NCBI RefSeq assembly: GCF_003605435.1
Contig: NZ_QXQB01000005.1
Location: forward strand, 124,001-188,000
Direction: 5' to 3'
Origin: Paenibacillus pinisoli
GTDB taxonomy: Bacteria > Bacillota > Bacilli > Paenibacillales > Paenibacillaceae
DNA length: 64,000 nucleotides
Shown: positions 50,983 to 60,849 of the stretch, piece after piece
How the letters are laid out: the number at the start of each line of letters is the position of its first letter
Position numbering within the stretch: position 1 is the first letter of the stretch
Position numbers and translations under genes: made by a program
Notes under the pieces: model-generated
What the model saw: the letters and a program-made list of their open reading frames with translations, nothing else
What the model was told of the DNA's origin: nothing
The model's database searches: none

Positions 50983-51531
50983 TTATTCAATTGCTTCATT
51001 CAAGAGAACCATATGCACATGATCCTCCCACTTGCCATTTATCTTCAAATATTTGCGCGCCAATCCTTCGCTCGAGAAGCCCAGCTTCTCGACTACCCGG
51101 AATGAAGCGGCGTTATGCGGCATGATGTTCGCTTCAATCCGATGCAGCTTCAGCTCCTGGAACGCATAGCCGATCAGTGCTTGAAGCGCCTCCGTCATGT
51201 AGCCTTTGCCTTCCTCCGCGCCGTCCAGCCGATAGCCGAGATGACAGGACAGGAATGCGCCGTATACGATATTGCTAAGCGCCACCGAACCGATTATTCG
51301 TTCTTCGCCTGGCCTGCTGAGCCATAGCTTGACAAGCTGACCGGACGCTGCATAATTCATGTCGTTAATTAAAAGATCCTGCTGCGCTTGCAGCGTATAA
51401 AAGGAATCTTCTCTCGCAACCTCCCATGCTGACAGGAAGGCTTGGTTTCTTTTAAAATACTCGAGTACAAGCGGTGTCAGCGTTAGATCATCCACCGTGA
51501 ACAGCCGCAATCTGGATGTCTGTAATTCCAT
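50983..51531 (-). CDS. RimJ/RimL-type GNAT acetyltransferase
   Basis: A 182-residue GNAT of the ribosomal-protein-alanine acetyltransferase type: TSRLRLFTVDDLTLTPLVLEYF at the start, IGSVALSNIVYGAFLSCHLGYRLDGAEEGKGYMTEAL with the acetyl-CoA loop, and LHRIEANIMPHNAASFRVVEKLGFSSEGLARKYLKINGKWEDHVHMVLL at the end, a full RimJ signature. It likely acetylates N-termini of a protein or a small amine; the exact target is unknown. Its stop lies 33 bases before the penicillin-binding protein start, so they may be cotranscribed. Confidence 0.88.
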   Translation of the reverse strand: MELQTSRLRLFTVDDLTLTPLVLEYFKRNQAFLSAWEVAREDSFYTLQAQQDLLINDMNYAASGQLVKLWLSRPGEERIIGSVALSNIVYGAFLSCHLGYRLDGAEEGKGYMTEALQALIGYAFQELKLHRIEANIMPHNAASFRVVEKLGFSSEGLARKYLKINGKWEDHVHMVLLNEAIE

Positions 51532-51673
51532 TTCGATATCCCGCCTTTGCTTACTTATAAGAGATAGACGTTATACAGTTGTTATAACGAGAATTCCCAT
51601 TATAAGGTTGCTTCAAATGAAATGCAACATCTAAAAAAGCGGTCTCTCGTTCCTTTCTTTCGCAATGAAAGGG

Positions 51674-53650
51674 TTAAATGCCAAGCTGTCGAATAATCGT
51701 CTCCAGCGGAATGGATTGTGCCCGTTCAATCAGCTTTTCCTTTTCCTCAAAGGAAGAATTAGTGCTGTAAAAAAGCTCTCCCTCCTGCTTGATTACTTCA
51801 TAAACTCTGACGTAATAATCCTGCCCGTCTATGTTAACTAGTTTAATATAGGTTAGGCTTCTTTCGTATTCCGGGTAGTATTCCAAGTAATAACTGCCGC
51901 CCTCGTTATCTTTATATTCTTTTACCTTAACGCTTGCTGAAGAATAATTCATATCGAGGATCTCATCCTCACCGATGGGATAAAGACCGACGTATATCCC
52001 ATGTTCTTCATCTGTATATTGAAGGCTGATCGAGGTAATGTCTTTGAGAGACAGATCTTCAACGGTATAAATAACATCCAGCTCAGGCGATTCTACAAGT
52101 CTGTCGAACAACTGCCCGTAATTCACATTAGCCAGCTGAAAAGGATACCCGGCTATATCATTCGGCAGCTTCGCCCCTTGCAGCTGCTCTTCAAACTCCT
52201 TCGCGTTTTGAATCGTTCCTTCAAATTTATAAATCGGCTGGGTCGTGAAGGTGATGGGATGCACAAAATATGTATATTGCCCCAGCTTCAGCTTTGCGAG
52301 ATGCCGCTCCGCTTCTTCCTTCATAATACGAAGTTGTTCTGCGGAAAAGACATCTTGTTCTTGTCGAATTATCTTATAAGATCTGAAAAATTCCGGATGA
52401 TGTTTAGGGGCAGTCAGGAAATCGGATAAGGCTTGCACCAGCTGCTCCAGATACTCATAATCGATATGCTCGGCAGTATCTTGACTAGTGTGAATGTTAT
52501 CCAGCTGATCATCGGAGATCGTCACGCTTTGATAGACATCTTCCGAGAAAGACAGATGATCGCTAGAGCCGGCATCCTCGCTGTATTCGACAGTTATCCC
52601 GTTCTGGTTCAACGATTCGCCTAGCGCCATGGCCAGTTCGACACTATTGTTCGCTGACGAGATCACAGCAGATTTCCTAGATGCGCCTGCTATCGAATCC
52701 AGGTTGATATTATAGACGATATCATAGTAGTCCTTTAGCTGCTGTACAAAAGCGCGGCTGCCCTGCAGTCCGGATTCTTCCCCGTTGAACGCCGCGAATA
52801 CGAGATCACCTTCCCCACGATCCTTGTTCTTCAAATTAGCGGCCAATTCCAGCAAAGCGCTTACGCCAGATGCATTATCCAGCGCGCCGTCAAATGGCGT
52901 GTTATTCGTCCAGCCTACCCCATCGAAGTGTGCAGAGATGACAATAGCCGATCGTATTGGCGAGTCTCTGTTGCTTTGACCGGGCAAAATTCCAACCACG
53001 TTATCCGCTTGAATGGGTTCCGGCTCCAGCTGAATGTTCAATCTGAGCCGCTCTATCTTCTCTTGCTCCTTGATCAGCTTGCGGTAACTGAGCGGACTGA
53101 TCTGGACAATGGGCACATCCATGCCCGAAGGACGAATGGCATTTTTCTTGAACGCTTCCGTTTTGACTAATATGGCTTTGGGCTTGGCGCCTAGCCCGCT
53201 GAGAATCACAGCGCGGTCCGTAATAAGCATCTTATCGGCAAGCTCCGGATCGCTTGCGTTAGATGTAATCGGAGCAGACACATCGAAGCTCTCCGCATAA
53301 GCCTGGACGATGAAGGAAGCTCCATGCTTGAAGGTACTCCTCCGCTCGTTGGAATAAATGGCTTCCATAGCGATTTGCTGCTTATCCGGATCATAAAACT
53401 TATGATTATATGGTACGGCGAAGCTATTGCCTGCAAGCGGCGTCAGGCCCAAGGTTTTGAATTGTTCTTCAATCCATGCCTGCGCCTTTGCATTCCCTTC
53501 CGTACCCGTCAATCTTCCTTTCATCTCTGAGGCGGTCAAAGCCTTCACAGATTGCTCAAGGGGATTCTTCGGCACATCCTCCGTACAGCTTGCCAACATA
53601 AGGGTTAACCCAATAGTCGCGATCATGGCTGCTATTCGTTTCAGATTCAA
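51674..53650 (-). CDS. M28-family zinc aminopeptidase lipoprotein
   Basis: A ~658-residue lipoprotein. LNLKRIAAMIATIGLTLMLASCTED is the signal (lipobox LASC). The M28 domain shows SAHFDGVG (metal histidine), DGALDNASGVSALLELA (bridging aspartate), FAAFNGEESGLQGSRAF (catalytic and metal glutamates), a following NLDSIAG aspartate, and GSSDHLSF (metal histidine), all intact. The C-terminal ~220 residues are a separate part of unknown fold. I chose TTG 53650, because GGAGAG lies just upstream and translation then begins at the lipoprotein signal; ATG 53683 would put charged residues first. A surface aminopeptidase for peptide scavenging is the likely role. Confidence 0.88.
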   Translation of the reverse strand: MNLKRIAAMIATIGLTLMLASCTEDVPKNPLEQSVKALTASEMKGRLTGTEGNAKAQAWIEEQFKTLGLTPLAGNSFAVPYNHKFYDPDKQQIAMEAIYSNERRSTFKHGASFIVQAYAESFDVSAPITSNASDPELADKMLITDRAVILSGLGAKPKAILVKTEAFKKNAIRPSGMDVPIVQISPLSYRKLIKEQEKIERLRLNIQLEPEPIQADNVVGILPGQSNRDSPIRSAIVISAHFDGVGWTNNTPFDGALDNASGVSALLELAANLKNKDRGEGDLVFAAFNGEESGLQGSRAFVQQLKDYYDIVYNINLDSIAGASRKSAVISSANNSVELAMALGESLNQNGITVEYSEDAGSSDHLSFSEDVYQSVTISDDQLDNIHTSQDTAEHIDYEYLEQLVQALSDFLTAPKHHPEFFRSYKIIRQEQDVFSAEQLRIMKEEAERHLAKLKLGQYTYFVHPITFTTQPIYKFEGTIQNAKEFEEQLQGAKLPNDIAGYPFQLANVNYGQLFDRLVESPELDVIYTVEDLSLKDITSISLQYTDEEHGIYVGLYPIGEDEILDMNYSSASVKVKEYKDNEGGSYYLEYYPEYERSLTYIKLVNIDGQDYYVRVYEVIKQEGELFYSTNSSFEEKEKLIERAQSIPLETIIRQLGI

Positions 53651-53781
53651 TGAAACTCTCTCCTGTCGTAATTTATAAAACATTTCTCCGTAATGACATT
53701 ATATATAATTCTCTCTATTATGGATATCCTTAACATCGGACTGGTAGATTTACATACTATACCGGCGGTTCGGATAAAGGC

Positions 53782-53820
53782 AAAAAACCTGCATAGCGGA
53801 GGGCCGCTACACAGGTTTTT
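53782..53820 (-). terminator. Intrinsic terminator of the LPMO gene
   Basis: AAAAAACCTG (53782-53791) and CAGGTTTTT (53812-53820) flank an inner stem TAGCGG/CCGCTA. On the minus strand the stem is followed by a T-run. It lies just after the LPMO stop at 53835. Confidence 0.85.
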
Positions 53821-53834
53821 GTATTTTGCTTCGA

Positions 53835-55169
53835 TTAAGGAATTACTTTCCATACATCTGCGCTGCCCGGTGTCTCGCCCAGCGTCCACCATTTGGCCTC
53901 GTAGTTAACGCCGTTATGCGTCACTTTGTTCCCGCCTACGTAGACAGTTGTCGAGCTCCAAGCAGGGTAAGTGCTAGGAATCGCTGTCGTTGTGACGCTC
54001 AGCGAATTGCTTGCTGCCGATACATTGCCCGCAGCGTCAATCGCCTTCACGGTAAAGACATAGCTTGTGCTTGGATTGAGGGCGCTCGCTGTGTATTGCA
54101 GCGTTGTGCCCGATACAGTCGCGAACAACGTGCCGTCGCGGAAAATTTGATAACCCGTTACACCAACATTATCGGTAGATGCATTCCACATCAGCGGCAC
54201 GGAATTATGGGTGACTGTACCCATAACATGGAGGACAGACGGCGCTGTAGGCGCTTCTACGTCTGGTCCGCTGTTCGGAAGCGTCGTGAAAGAAACGGTA
54301 TTGCTCGCACTCGACAGATTGCCCGCGGCATCGGTTGCTTTTACGGTCAGATTGTAAGTCGTATTGGCAGTGAGGCCGGTCAGCGAGGCGGATAGCGCGC
54401 CGTTCGTGCTGGCAATTTGATTCGAACCGTTGAAGATTCGGTAACCAGTGACACCGACATTATCAGTGGAAGCTCCCCACGATACCGTTGCCGTTGTTGT
54501 TCCGATATTAGATGCAGCGGCGTTGGACGGAGCAGTTGGGGCAACTACATCCGCATTGCCGCCAAAGTTTACATCAATGACATTGTAGAATGCATTATTG
54601 GTATCGTAGATTTCCCATACGGCCAGGATAATCTGATATCCTGTGCGGCTCGGGATGTTGCAAGTATTGGAGTAAGTGCTGCCCGGCATGGAGCCGCCGG
54701 AATTGACGCTGCAGAATGGCGTCAGGTCGAAGGAATCGCGAGTGAGCGGGGCATTGGGATTCCAGTTTTGCTTCGTCATGTAATATTTCCAGCTTGTCGT
54801 AGCGTGGGGAACCTTGATGCTCCAGTTGAAGGTATATGATCCGGGGCTAATGTTGACTTTCGTCCAGCGAGTTGCCGATTGCTGATCCAGCTCGGTGAAC
54901 CAAGTGTTGGCGCTGGCGATTTTCCCATCTTGCGGGCCTCCAGCCGGGAAGCCTTTTGGTCCTTCTAAGCTATACGGCTCGTATATGATTTGTCCGCAAT
55001 TCTGATTCTGGCCGCTGGCACACAAGGCGGCACGGCTATTCGTAATGTTGCCGTGTGCGGAAACCTTGCCCGAAGGAATTAGAAGCATAGATACCACCAT
55101 AATCAGTGCAAGCAAGCCGGCCATTATCATTTTCGCCCGATTCGGCATGGTCAAACGTAATGTATTCAT
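53835..55169 (-). CDS. Secreted AA10 lytic polysaccharide monooxygenase with two FN3 domains and a chitin-binding CBM5/12
   Basis: A 444-residue secreted protein. The signal peptide ends VSA before H39, which becomes the N-terminal histidine of the copper histidine brace; the second brace histidine is H122 (KVPHATTSW). The AA10 (chitin-binding type 4) domain reaches about residue 206 (NNAFYNVIDVNF). Two fibronectin type III domains follow (about 213-297 and 303-390), each with an APTAPS...NVGVTGYxIF core, and a CBM5/12-type module ends the protein (YPAWSSTTVYVGGNKVTHNGVNYEAKWWT). It oxidatively cleaves chitin or cellulose. ATG 55169 has AGGAGG before it. The following gene-poor 550 bases hold its promoter. 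Confidence 0.93.
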   Translation of the reverse strand: MNTLRLTMPNRAKMIMAGLLALIMVVSMLLIPSGKVSAHGNITNSRAALCASGQNQNCGQIIYEPYSLEGPKGFPAGGPQDGKIASANTWFTELDQQSATRWTKVNISPGSYTFNWSIKVPHATTSWKYYMTKQNWNPNAPLTRDSFDLTPFCSVNSGGSMPGSTYSNTCNIPSRTGYQIILAVWEIYDTNNAFYNVIDVNFGGNADVVAPTAPSNAAASNIGTTTATVSWGASTDNVGVTGYRIFNGSNQIASTNGALSASLTGLTANTTYNLTVKATDAAGNLSSASNTVSFTTLPNSGPDVEAPTAPSVLHVMGTVTHNSVPLMWNASTDNVGVTGYQIFRDGTLFATVSGTTLQYTASALNPSTSYVFTVKAIDAAGNVSAASNSLSVTTTAIPSTYPAWSSTTVYVGGNKVTHNGVNYEAKWWTLGETPGSADVWKVIP

Positions 55170-55724
55170 CTTGTTACCTCCTAATTGGATTGGGATGAAC
55201 GTACGGTAAAGCCTAAGGTACTTGCGATGTTTAAGAGCCAAACCTAGTACTTTTCGTTGCATGGTATAAAGCTTATTCGAATCTCCTTCCAACGAACTGG
55301 AATCCCCTCCTTAACTGACATGCGATTTGCCCAGCCTAACCTTTCAAAAAAATACCGCTTCCCTCCTTTCCACTCAGATCTATATATAAACTCCCTAAGG
55401 AATTTATATCGAGCACCTCACTCAATAAAGCGTTTCCAAAACCAAATAAGTAAAATACTAGATATAACTTAATAGTAATCCTGCAGCGCTCAAGCGGCAA
55501 TAAACAAGACGATTCAGTTTTATTCGGAATATTCTGATTCTGGAGTCATGTTGTGAATGTCAGACTATGCGGAAAGGCTTACTCTTTTCAAAAACGATAA
55601 AGCACTTTAGAACTAAAGTATTTGTGCTGACCTTTCACATAATTTTCAGAAATAGCCACAAATCCGTTGCAGTTCCTCCACTAATCCGCCATGACTTGCT
55701 CCACCCTTAGATGGAAGGTTTGCC
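55170..55724. other. Intergenic region upstream of the LPMO gene with no recognisable gene
   Basis: This ~555-base stretch is AT-rich compared with its flanks. I see no open frame with a ribosome-binding site and no RNA gene. An imperfect inverted repeat (TATATAAACTCC ... GGAATTTATATC, 55381-55409) lies about 215 bases upstream of the LPMO start and may be regulatory. The right end merges into the SDR remnant. Confidence 0.5.
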
Positions 55725-56384
55725 AGATTCGTTCAATTGGACGTAACGGATGGCGGCGCATTCGAGAAGCTCGCGCGCGATGTGTATGAGGAATTCGGCA
55801 GGTTAGATTATTTGTTCAATAACGCAGGCATCTCCATGTACGGCGAGTTTCATCATATGAAGCCAGAGGATTGGAAGAAAATTGTGGATATCAACTTCTG
55901 GGGTGTCATTAACGGGACACGCGCTGCCTCTCCCATCATGCAGGAGCAAGGCTTCGGCCATATTGCGAATACCGCATCTGCTGCCGGACTAAGCCCTACT
56001 CCTATGGCATCCGCCTATGCTGCTACGAAGCATGCTGTCGTAGGTTTTACGACTTCGCTTCACTATGAGGCGGAAATTTACGGCATCAAAGTTAGCGCGA
56101 TCTGCCCTGGCCACGTAGATACAGCCATCTATGACAACGGGTATGCGATCGGCCTGAATAAGTCAAAGATCAACGACTCTGTTAAACAACGTAAAATGAT
56201 GAGTCCTGAGGCATTCGCGACTTATGCGCTTAAGGGACTTAGCAAAAACAAACCCGTCATTTGCCCGATTCCGATGCGTAAAACGATGGACGTATTCTTC
56301 CACCTCTTCCCCGCTGCTCATCGGAAGCTTATGCGGCTCGTATGCCGCGTTGTACGGGATGCTCAGATAAATTCATTGCTATAG
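55725..56384 (+). pseudogene. Short-chain dehydrogenase remnant lacking its N-terminal cofactor-binding part
   Basis: The frame reads RFVQLDVTD then LFNNAGISMYGEFHHM, NFWGVINGTRA, SAYAATKH (catalytic Y-x3-K) and AICPGHVDTAIYDNG, i.e. an SDR from about residue 55 onward. The N-terminal T-G-x3-G-x-G NAD(P)-binding motif is absent, and a stop codon lies in the same frame at 55692-55694. No ribosome-binding site precedes TTG 55737. The rest is intact, so this is a truncated gene, probably recently lost. A terminator follows directly. Confidence 0.8.
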
Positions 56385-56386
56385 AG

Positions 56387-56418
56387 GAACCGCCCAGGAC
56401 AGCAATCCTGGGCGGTTC
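56387..56418 (+). terminator. Intrinsic terminator after the SDR remnant
   Basis: GAACCGCCCAGGA (56387-56399) pairs with TCCTGGGCGGTTC (56406-56418), a 13-bp perfect stem, followed by TATT on the plus strand. It can also end the convergent lipoprotein transcript on the minus strand, where no T-tract is seen. Confidence 0.8.
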
Positions 56419-56420
56419 TA

Positions 56421-58607
56421 TTAAGCTGCAGGCTGCAGTACAATCGGCTTTAATTTGCTGAACCAGCCGTTTGCTGAACCGATATATAGCGAGCCGTTGA
56501 TATCTGTCAGATAGCCTTGCATGAAATAGGTCGGCGTTATATCGTATACTCCGACCTTTGTATCGAGCAGCCTTCCTAGCGGATCCATTGTATCCGGGTC
56601 CAGCACATATACGGTTCCACTCGCCGGATAGGCGCTTACCAGAATTTTGCCGTGAGCGATAACAGGGCCAGCGTCAATATAGCTTCCCTCGTATTCGAAG
56701 CCGATTTTCTTATTCGTTGTCAGATCGAAGGAAGAGGCATGATTGTGAAGGCGGAAATATAGCTTATTCCCGACTATTGTGCCGTATGAGGCGTATCCCT
56801 GCTCCGTGAATCGCTTCTCTCCTGTCTTCCTGTCAATGAACGAACTGGTAAATGTCCTGTCGTCGCCTGTACGATCCGTGCGGACCGAAAGCAAGTACTG
56901 GTCGTTTACCACTTCATACCAGCTATCCTGCTGGATCGGATAATGTTCCAGATCCGTCCCTGTCCGGACATCCGTCAGCCACAAACGATCCGTCGTGCTA
57001 GTCCATATTTTCCCTGATCCAGCTGTATAACCACTAGGGTCTTCCAATAGGTTGTACATAAAAATGTGGCGTTTTTCCAGCTTCCATTGCTCTTGACCCG
57101 TTGCTGGATCTAATGCAATTATGACCCCTCCTTCTGGATCATATCCCTCTCTGTAAGCCTGCAGGATTAGCTGCTCTTGGTCGCCTGCAATGGAAATATC
57201 CTTATAACCCGGAAGCTTGCTCGTCCAGAGAGATTGCCCGGTACGGACATCCCATGCCTGTACGGAATAATCATCGGTTACTGTACCGTTCGACAGATTG
57301 GAATACAGGACAACTGCCGAATTCCCGGATACGGTCAACCCTTGAACGTGAACATCGTCCATCTTGTGCTGCCATGCCAATTCGCCTGTTTGAGTATAAA
57401 GCGTCTCAAGCACATAGGGAATAGTGGCTGATTTTCTATCCATATCCTGCTTGAGAAGGGACATCCTGCGTTTATCCTTTGACATCCCATACATCGTGGC
57501 ATGAGGGCCAAAATCATATTGCCAGATCTTTTCCCCTGTCCCCTTATGCAAGGCATACAGGATTGACTTCATGTGCATGCCGCTGAAGCCGCCGTCTTCC
57601 CCAGCAATGATTAACGCATCGCCTGCCGAGTCTATCAAAAAATTATAAGGCAGATCGGACTGAAACCGCCATTCCCAATCCGGCACGATGGAAGGCGCAA
57701 GGTAGGGTTCCCTGCCTATAGATCCGGTCCATAGATCCAAATTCAATAATCCGTCAGCATCTTGGTAATAGGCGGATTCCAAAACATCGGCTGCGTTCCA
57801 TTCAAGGATCAAATGTGCCGTGCGAATTTCATATCGCCACACCGGAAGCGTGAGGGGTTTATCCCCAGTTTCGCCCTTGTTGCTTGATTGCTCAGTATAG
57901 GTAGGCTCGCCGAACAGCTCGCGAACTCGTGCCTGGCTGATGCCAGGAACTACTAATGACGATACGGCGGTTGCCAGAACGCGCATCGCTTCCTCCTCAT
58001 CTGTGCCTATGCCAAACCAGCTCGGTGCAGGCCCTGATACTTCAGCATTGGCTTTGGGAATCCATAGCATGAACGGACTATGAGAAGCGTCATTCTTGCT
58101 CGAGGCGATGACTCCATACCAGTCTTCGAATTCCTGATAGGCGTATACCAGCTCTCCTGCTTTTAACGAAACTGCCGTTTCCTGGCCATTAGGATACCAG
58201 TAGGCATCCGTATACAGCTTCATGGATAATTCTTGCGGTTCAAGATTGCGAATTTGAGCGGATTCTTCGTTCAGATACCATGCCGGTATCCATCCTCCCT
58301 CTCCCTCGGCTGTTCGAACTTCCGAGAAATCGCCTTGCTTGCCATTCAAGAAATAGCCGCCTCCGGCTTGAAGCAATACACGAGATGACGGATCCGTCTC
58401 TCCATTAGGCGAGATTATTCCATTTAACGATAGGTACAGGTGAGCGGGTCTTGAGATATTCACGGATGATAAAGGACTGACATCAGGTGCTGCGGAATGA
58501 GGCGGGGTGACGGAACTTGCAATTGGCGAATTAACGGAGTCGCATCCGGCTAGAAACACTGTGCACAGGATGGTTGCAAGCAACATCCGTTTAATTGAAT
58601 GCTTCAT
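56421..58607 (-). CDS. Lipoprotein with PQQ-like beta-propeller
   Basis: A ~728-residue lipoprotein: MKHSIKRMLLATILCTVFLAGCDSVNS has a lipobox LAGC. The N-terminal third has SH3-like segments (VSLKAGELVYAYQEFEDWYGVIAS). The C-terminal two thirds hold repeated PQQ-like blades (ALHKGTGEKIWQYDF, TLYTQTGELAWQHKM, AWDVRTGQSLWTSKL, ALDPATGQEQWKLEK and YVLDPDTMDPLGRLL), a BamB/pyrrolo-quinoline-type propeller. Such proteins are usually binding or scaffolding proteins on the cell surface; no enzyme active site is seen. The start is ATG 58607 (AAGGTGG ten bases upstream) rather than 58616. No operon partner. Confidence 0.8.
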   Translation of the reverse strand: MKHSIKRMLLATILCTVFLAGCDSVNSPIASSVTPPHSAAPDVSPLSSVNISRPAHLYLSLNGIISPNGETDPSSRVLLQAGGGYFLNGKQGDFSEVRTAEGEGGWIPAWYLNEESAQIRNLEPQELSMKLYTDAYWYPNGQETAVSLKAGELVYAYQEFEDWYGVIASSKNDASHSPFMLWIPKANAEVSGPAPSWFGIGTDEEEAMRVLATAVSSLVVPGISQARVRELFGEPTYTEQSSNKGETGDKPLTLPVWRYEIRTAHLILEWNAADVLESAYYQDADGLLNLDLWTGSIGREPYLAPSIVPDWEWRFQSDLPYNFLIDSAGDALIIAGEDGGFSGMHMKSILYALHKGTGEKIWQYDFGPHATMYGMSKDKRRMSLLKQDMDRKSATIPYVLETLYTQTGELAWQHKMDDVHVQGLTVSGNSAVVLYSNLSNGTVTDDYSVQAWDVRTGQSLWTSKLPGYKDISIAGDQEQLILQAYREGYDPEGGVIIALDPATGQEQWKLEKRHIFMYNLLEDPSGYTAGSGKIWTSTTDRLWLTDVRTGTDLEHYPIQQDSWYEVVNDQYLLSVRTDRTGDDRTFTSSFIDRKTGEKRFTEQGYASYGTIVGNKLYFRLHNHASSFDLTTNKKIGFEYEGSYIDAGPVIAHGKILVSAYPASGTVYVLDPDTMDPLGRLLDTKVGVYDITPTYFMQGYLTDINGSLYIGSANGWFSKLKPIVLQPAA

Positions 58608-58723
58608 TAATGACATGCCACCTTTCTTCTATCCTGTCCCTTAGTAATTCAGCTTCTTGTTCGATACTAAGACGAGACAGGATAGGGAAAGGTTGCCAAG
58701 AATGAGAATGCTTCCATAAGAGA

Positions 58724-59650
58724 TTAGAGTACACCTGCTACTGGCTGTGCAGCTCCGCCAGCAGCCAAGCTCCTCTCGGCCGCTTCGAGGAAGGCAATAA
58801 TCTCCGTCGTCTCTCTCCAATGAACCGGAGATCTGCCTGTTTGGAGGAATGGTATAATCTGTGCTACTAAGCTTGCGTAGAATGGCGTAGCGCTGTGAGC
58901 CGCATCCAGCTTAGTAATGGCGCCGTGGCGGTCCAGCTGTGCCAGGAATCGGTCATCGCCATCGGAACGGCATAGGATTTCTCCTCTCCTTCCATCCCGC
59001 CAAATGCCAATCAAGCGCTCTCCCGCCGCTTCCCTCTCAGCACGAACCTCGCGGCAGCCCGGACCCATAATGGAATAAAGCATTTCGGCCGCATGAATGG
59101 CGTACCAGAAATATCTTGACTGCGTCGACTCGATCACAAGCGGACCTTGTACGGCAGCAGCCGTAATCGAATGCCGGCCGAAACAGTCAAGGTCATGGAC
59201 AAGCGATTCCAAAAACCGCAGTGACGAGCTGCTCATAATAGGGACATCCCAATAGTTCGCCAGCTCGAAGATGCTTTTGGCCTCCTTGAGGGATAAGGCC
59301 AGCGGTTTATCGATAAATACGGGCCGGCGGCTATGAACAATCTCCCGCAGCTGATCGAGATGAACACGGCCATCGGCTGACAGAAGCAGATAAGCGTCGC
59401 ATTGGCGGGTCAAAGCTTCCAAGGAATCCGCTCTCGCTACGCCGAAGTCGTCCTGGAGCGCCTCCATAAAGCCCTCCACTCTGGACGCACTGAGCGGGAA
59501 GTCTGAGGAACCTCCGGGATACGCGGCAATTACTTGGCCTCCCGGGATATAATAAGGATCGTTAATATCATTAATTATTCGCGTAAATGCTGCAGCATGG
59601 GAGCTATCTGTCCCGATTATTCCAATTCTCAACGTCGTCCGCCGCATCAT
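58724..59650 (-). CDS. Gfo/Idh/MocA-family oxidoreductase
   Basis: A 308-residue NAD(P)-dependent oxidoreductase: LRIGIIGTDSSHAAAFTRIIN is a modified Rossmann motif (G-x-x-G-T-D-S-S-H in place of G-x-G-x-x-G), RRPVFIDKPLALSLKEAKSI carries the conserved E/D-KP segment, and SSSLRFL follows, typical of the family. It lacks a classical glycine-rich end. ATG 59650 overlaps the amidohydrolase stop (ATGA) with GGGAGG upstream, so I reject the 30-residue upstream extension. It is the last gene of the catabolic operon, so a sugar- or inositol-like substrate is likely, but unknown. Confidence 0.82.
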   Translation of the reverse strand: MMRRTTLRIGIIGTDSSHAAAFTRIINDINDPYYIPGGQVIAAYPGGSSDFPLSASRVEGFMEALQDDFGVARADSLEALTRQCDAYLLLSADGRVHLDQLREIVHSRRPVFIDKPLALSLKEAKSIFELANYWDVPIMSSSSLRFLESLVHDLDCFGRHSITAAAVQGPLVIESTQSRYFWYAIHAAEMLYSIMGPGCREVRAEREAAGERLIGIWRDGRRGEILCRSDGDDRFLAQLDRHGAITKLDAAHSATPFYASLVAQIIPFLQTGRSPVHWRETTEIIAFLEAAERSLAAGGAAQPVAGVL

Positions 59651-60849
59651 TGCCCCCCTCCCGCCAGCTGAGCAAGACGCGATCGTGCGATATCGGCCAG
59701 CAGCGATGCGCCATAGGTTAGGCAATCCTCGTTCAGCCAATATTTCGGATGATGCAAGCCGTATGCTTGTTCGGCATTCTCGATCGGACCGGAGCCCAGC
59801 CAGAAGAAACAGCCCGGCACATCCTTAAGATAGATGGAGAAATCTTCGCCTGCGAGGGTAGGCTGGGCTGTGGCGCGGCTATGGCTGCCCAGCATATCGT
59901 CGATAACCGCTTCGACGGCCTTCACCTGCTCGTCATGATTCATTAAGACTGGCGTCTGCCGAATGTAATAGAGGGTCGCTTCGCAGCGGTATCCCTCTGC
60001 AATACGCTGCACGATGCGTTCAATACGATCGGGCAGCTTCGCTTGGACATCGGGATGGAATGTGCGCACAGTGCCAGTCATCCGGCAATAATGCGGGATG
60101 ACATTGTTCGCTTCACCTGCGTGGATGCTGCCGATTGTCACGACTACGGGTTCGAATGGCGACACTTCCCGGCTGATGATGCTTTGCAGCGATTGGATGA
60201 TTGCGGAAGCGCATACGATGGGATCAACGCTTTGATCCGGTATGGCGCCATGACCGCCCTTGCCCTCCAGTGAAATCTCGATGCGGTCTACCGAACCCAT
60301 AAGCGCTCCGTATCTTGTAGCAGCCATGCCTGCCGGCAAGGTGGGCAAGTTATGCAAACCGTAGATTTCGCTTACGCCATCCAGCGCGCCATCTCTTATC
60401 ATCGCTGCGGCTCCCGCATTCACTTCTTCTGCCGGCTGGAATAGAAGGCGCACAGTCCCATGGAGCTGCTCTTTGCAAGCCGACAGCAGCGCAGCGGCGC
60501 CAACCAGCATGGCGGTATGCGCGTCATGGCCGCAGGCGTGCATAATGCCGGGACGCTTGGACGGGAAATCAATCTCTGTCTCCTCTTGAATCGGCAATGC
60601 ATCCATGTCGGCACGCAGCGCTATGATCGGCCCCGGCTTGGCGCCCTTCAGCTCGGCTATGATGCCATGCCCTCCTAAACCAGCCCGATAAGGAATATCT
60701 AACCGCTGGAGCTCTCTTGTCACTCTGCTTGCCGTCTCAGACTCTTCATGGCTTAGCTCAGGGTGCTCGTGAAGCTCTCTGCGGAGTGCAATTAATGCAG
60801 AGGACAACTCAAGAGCGTGGTGCCACAAATCCAATTTGCTCGTTATCAT
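59647..60849 (-). CDS. M20-family amidohydrolase (N-acyl-amino-acid hydrolase type)
   Basis: A 400-residue M20D amidohydrolase: ELHEHPELSHEE, MHACGHDAHTAMLVG, FQPAEEVNAGAAAMI, GLHNLPTLPAGM and LAGEDFSIYL supply the metal ligands and catalytic glutamate. It is the same family as the SndA-like protein elsewhere in the window but clearly a different member (HIP/IAA-amino acid hydrolase-like). It sits between serine dehydratase and oxidoreductase genes with four-base overlaps on both sides, so it should act in the same pathway, removing an acyl group from an amino compound. Substrate unknown. Confidence 0.88.
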   Translation of the reverse strand: MITSKLDLWHHALELSSALIALRRELHEHPELSHEESETASRVTRELQRLDIPYRAGLGGHGIIAELKGAKPGPIIALRADMDALPIQEETEIDFPSKRPGIMHACGHDAHTAMLVGAAALLSACKEQLHGTVRLLFQPAEEVNAGAAAMIRDGALDGVSEIYGLHNLPTLPAGMAATRYGALMGSVDRIEISLEGKGGHGAIPDQSVDPIVCASAIIQSLQSIISREVSPFEPVVVTIGSIHAGEANNVIPHYCRMTGTVRTFHPDVQAKLPDRIERIVQRIAEGYRCEATLYYIRQTPVLMNHDEQVKAVEAVIDDMLGSHSRATAQPTLAGEDFSIYLKDVPGCFFWLGSGPIENAEQAYGLHHPKYWLNEDCLTYGASLLADIARSRLAQLAGGGQ

